Positions 61,501 to 64,000 of a DNA stretch of 64,000 nt are shown one piece after another. The position numbers were made by a program, and so were the translations under genes. Numbering within the stretch: the first letter of the stretch is position 1; each line of letters opens with the position of its first letter. This stretch comes from Stigmatella aurantiaca (lineage in GTDB: Bacteria; Myxococcota; Myxococcia; Myxococcales; Myxococcaceae), in NCBI RefSeq assembly GCF_900109545.1, contig NZ_FOAP01000019.1:62001-126000 (forward strand). Reading direction: 5' to 3'. Under the pieces are notes generated by a model. The model saw only the letters and a program-made list of their open reading frames with translations. It was not told the DNA's origin and ran no database searches.

Positions 61501-63861
61501 ATGCAGGCCGAAGCGATGAAGCAGGAGGCCATGGCTGCGGCGGTCCGATGGGCCCGTTGGCGCATAGGCCCTACGGGCTTTCGCGAGCTCATCACCCAGG
61601 TGGAGGTCGAGACGCTTCGCTATGGACGCCTCCTCACGCGCTATGCGGTCCGTACGGGAAGCTGGGCGGAGGAACCCTTCCGGGGCAGCACGGTTCCTCC
61701 CGGTTCCCTGCTGGAACTGGAGTCCCTCGACCTTTGGAGCGGGACGCCCGAGGAGTTGGCCGCCCGGACGTCGCACCCGGTGGGCTGCCGCAGGTGTTCG
61801 GGCGACGGCTTGGTGACGTGCCCTTCCTGCCACGGCACCTTGCGTGCGAGATGCGCTGGCTGTGGCGGCACTGGGAAGCGGATGAGCCGGGCTCGTAAGA
61901 ACTACCGGATGGTCAACTGTCAGCAGTGCCGGGGCAACGGACAGAAAAAGTGTGTCCGCTGCTCGAAGGGCCAAGTGGGATGCTCGCCCTGCCAGGGGTC
62001 GGGCCGCATGCGCCGGTGGCTCAAGGTCGCGACGGTGCAGCACACCCATGTGGGTCTCTGGCCGGATGACCCACGGCTGAGCGCGCATCCTGGCCTCAAG
62101 CAGGGCTCGCCCCATGCTGCCCAATGGCAAGGCGCGCGGATCGTGGCCTCATGGGAGCACGATGGACGGATTCCTCCCTCCCAACTGGGACCGGAAGCCG
62201 AGGCGGCGGGTTTCTTCCCGGTGCGCGCTTCTCTGGAGCCGGGGCTGGAGCCCTTCCGGACACGGGTGCTCTCTCAGCGCCTGGAGGTGTTCGAGGCCCC
62301 AGCGGCCACCGTCCACTACGCATTCGCTGGCAAGAAGGGCTTTCTCAAGCTGCTGGGCAGCGGCTTTCGTCCTACCCCCGTCCGGGAGACCCGTCCCTTC
62401 CGTCACCGCTTCGCCTGTCTGCTGGGCGTGTTCTTCGTGAGCCTCTTCGGCGCCGTCTTTCTCACGGGCGCGTTCACGGAACGCCAGCTCTTTTACGGGC
62501 GCCATCCTGCCGCGGGGCTCGTCGCGTTGGCCTCGCTGGGTTTCGTGCCAGGTTTCGGGTTGATGACCGCGAGCTGGCTGAGACGGCGCAGGCCAGATGG
62601 CTCGAAGCTGGCGAAGCGGTGGCATGACAGGCTCGGTTTCGGGTTTGCCGGGCCCTGCGCCTTGATCGTCCTGGCGTGTTTCCTGTTCGTGCGGCCATCG
62701 GTCCAGGAGCTCTCCCGGTTGACGGCTGCTGGCCAGCTCGATCAGGCCGAACTGCACGCCAGCGCCTTGCAAGGGGAGGGAAACACGTCCTCTGCGTTCA
62801 TCGACGCCCGGAATGCCTTCGTGCGGGCACGCATCCTGGAGATGGACAACCGTGATGCCGTGCGGTTCATCGGGCCCTACGTGCGCACGAAGGAGGGAAC
62901 GGAGCCCCTGGAGGCCGAGCGCCGGCGCCTGCGCGAGGCGTGGGTTGCCCAGGCCCTCTCCCAGAACGAAGAGGCCGAGGCCGAGAAGGAACTGAACGCC
63001 CTCACGGAGGAGGGGGCGCCGGCCGCCTGGGTGGACGGACTTCGCGCAAGGCTCGAAGACCAGAGGCTCGAACAGGGCAAGGCTCTGCTGGCGAAGGGCG
63101 AGGTGGAGGATGCGATCCGCACGTTGCTGCGCATCCAGACTCCGGGACTCGCCTCGGAGCCCCCTGGGCTCTTGTTGTCACAGGCCTATCTTCTTCGGGC
63201 CCAGGCGTGTTCCGCTCAGGACCTCCACTGCTGGGCCCAGGCGCTCAAGCTCGCCACGGAGGCCGGTCCCATGGAGGCGGCCCGGAACGCACTTGCGGCC
63301 TTTCGCTCAGCGGAAATCAACCGGCTGGCCAATGCGGCCCGGGCCTCGGGAGGAGTCGGCCACACGCTGCGTGCCCTTCATGAGGGCGAACGGGATGCGG
63401 GGATTCTGCTCTCCGTGTTCGAGGGAGATGCGGAACTGACGGGAGTGCGCGAGGGGCTCCTCCGGCGGCGTGAGGAACTGCTGCGCAAACACTGGCCACT
63501 CGGAGAGCCGGTGGAAGTCGTGCAAGCGTTGCTGGGACCGTCTGGATGGGAGGAGCGGCGGCCCGGGGTATTCGCCGTGCGGCAAGTACCGCCTGGCACG
63601 CTGGTCCACCTCTTCGTGAGCCAGGGCCTGACGCGCGGGGTCCATGTCACCGCTCGGGAGCACGGGCGCGAGGCCCTCGCCACGGAGGCCCTCCAGCAGG
63701 TGGCTCAGCGCCTAGCCGGGAAGACGTTCGCCGCGAAGGACCTGGCACGCGCGGGGAAGGGGGTGGCGCATGTCCCGGCGCGTCTGGGAGTGCATGCCGC
63801 CTTGCTGGGCTGGCAGGACGGAGTGCTGGTCGAGGCCCTCATCGGAAAGGTAGACCCATGA
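61501..63861 (+). CDS. CxxCxGxG zinc-motif membrane protein with helical-repeat C-terminus
   Basis: 786 residues from ATG 61501, with the strong AAGGAGG 7 nt upstream; a longer open frame to 61456 is not used. Residues about 95-168 contain six DnaJ-type CxxC(x)G units (CRRCSGDG, CPSCHG, CAGCGGTG, CQQCRGNG, CVRCSKG, CSPCQGSG), enough for two to three zinc sites, but there is no J-domain. Three membrane helices lie near 303-325, 335-360 and 378-398. The remainder (about 400-786) is alpha-helical, like weak TPR repeats. Function unknown. It overlaps the next gene (ATGA). Confidence 0.75.
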   Translation: MQAEAMKQEAMAAAVRWARWRIGPTGFRELITQVEVETLRYGRLLTRYAVRTGSWAEEPFRGSTVPPGSLLELESLDLWSGTPEELAARTSHPVGCRRCSGDGLVTCPSCHGTLRARCAGCGGTGKRMSRARKNYRMVNCQQCRGNGQKKCVRCSKGQVGCSPCQGSGRMRRWLKVATVQHTHVGLWPDDPRLSAHPGLKQGSPHAAQWQGARIVASWEHDGRIPPSQLGPEAEAAGFFPVRASLEPGLEPFRTRVLSQRLEVFEAPAATVHYAFAGKKGFLKLLGSGFRPTPVRETRPFRHRFACLLGVFFVSLFGAVFLTGAFTERQLFYGRHPAAGLVALASLGFVPGFGLMTASWLRRRRPDGSKLAKRWHDRLGFGFAGPCALIVLACFLFVRPSVQELSRLTAAGQLDQAELHASALQGEGNTSSAFIDARNAFVRARILEMDNRDAVRFIGPYVRTKEGTEPLEAERRRLREAWVAQALSQNEEAEAEKELNALTEEGAPAAWVDGLRARLEDQRLEQGKALLAKGEVEDAIRTLLRIQTPGLASEPPGLLLSQAYLLRAQACSAQDLHCWAQALKLATEAGPMEAARNALAAFRSAEINRLANAARASGGVGHTLRALHEGERDAGILLSVFEGDAELTGVREGLLRRREELLRKHWPLGEPVEVVQALLGPSGWEERRPGVFAVRQVPPGTLVHLFVSQGLTRGVHVTAREHGREALATEALQQVAQRLAGKTFAAKDLARAGKGVAHVPARLGVHAALLGWQDGVLVEALIGKVDP

Positions 63862-64000
63862 GACGGGGGATGCGAGCGCTGGGGGTGGGGGCCGCTGTGC
63901 TGAGCCTCTGTGTCCCACGCGCGGTGTGGGCTCATCCAGGGCGGACCAACAGCTCGGGCTGCCACAACAACCGGCGGACAGGCGGCTACCACTGCCATGG
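63858..64000 (+). CDS. YHYH-domain secreted protein (3' partial)
   Basis: The ATG overlaps the previous stop by 4 nt. The visible 47 residues are a signal peptide (ALGVGAAVLSLCVPRAVWA) and then HPGRTNSSGCHNNRRTGGYH followed by CH, the signature of small YHYH/endonuclease-like exported domains, which bind metal or nucleic acid. The gene runs out of the window, so its full domain content is unknown. Confidence 0.75.
   Translation, partial: MRRGMRALGVGAAVLSLCVPRAVWAHPGRTNSSGCHNNRRTGGYHCH

Noticed and set aside
1-64000. CRISPR array or complete prophage
   Set aside because: No regularly spaced identical short repeats and no phage structural genes were seen; glycosyltransferase and HYR repeats are paralogy or domain repeats.

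Overview
The window looks like a chromosomal segment of a high-GC, predatory soil myxobacterium, most likely of the suborder Cystobacterineae (Stigmatella/Archangium/Cystobacter/Myxococcus relatives). The evidence is the strong GC bias, many GTG/TTG starts, a type IV pilin very like Myxococcus PilA, several hybrid histidine kinases, many lipoproteins and secreted beta-rich proteins, and few short intergenic gaps. This placement is inference from gene content, not from a marker gene.

Layout. (1) 1-5231: two large surface proteins facing each other across a strong bidirectional terminator: a VWA/Ca-binding-repeat protein entering from the left edge, and an FG-GAP/CARDB/HYR lipoprotein. (2) 5551-11168: a methyltransferase, an AlkB-like dioxygenase, a PlsC-type acyltransferase, a GT-C-like membrane protein and a GT2-methyltransferase fusion. 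(3) 11355-18558: a five-gene, stop/start-overlapping polysaccharide operon (Wzc-type tyrosine autokinase, GT4, GT4, Wzy/WaaL-type polymerase or ligase, GT4). It meets a minus-strand pair of GT4 genes and a PilA-like pilin. (4) 30978-21903: a very compact seven-gene minus-strand run: isocitrate dehydrogenase, exported glutathione peroxidase, TlpA-like thioredoxin, glutamine amidotransferase, a double-kinase hybrid sensor, and two GT4 genes. (5) 31097-42573: mixed housekeeping and regulation: a DUF2270 membrane protein, a sensor with an eroded ATPase domain, a TPR protein, DUF4230, a prolyl-hydroxylase-like dioxygenase, Ap4A phosphorylase, zinc alcohol dehydrogenase, and divergent ppx/ppk. (6) 42578-46824: accessory genes behind ppk, including a tiny metzincin-motif protein, a low-GC coiled-coil membrane protein and probable decayed toxin/transposase fragments. 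(7) 47016-51751: bestrophin channel and a three-subunit molybdenum hydroxylase. (8) 51752-57045: a tRNA 3'-end fragment, then secreted CARDB, PKD and beta-helix proteins. (9) 60045-57245: an RsbQ-like hydrolase coupled to a PAS hybrid kinase. (10) 60046-64000: a pseudogene, an HCCA-isomerase-like protein, a CxxCxGxG membrane protein and the start of a YHYH-domain protein.

How they work together. Regions 2-4 carry at least eight sugar-transfer enzymes plus chain-length control and a polymerase/ligase candidate, enough for one or two surface polysaccharides, but no Wzx flippase, Wza exporter or initiating transferase is seen here. The pilin between the two glycosyltransferase groups fits the known coupling of type IV pili and exopolysaccharide in myxobacterial social motility (established for Myxococcus; inferred here). 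The RsbQ/PAS-kinase pair, the pseudokinase-like sensor and the metzincin mini-protein island are the parts least explained by standard annotation.
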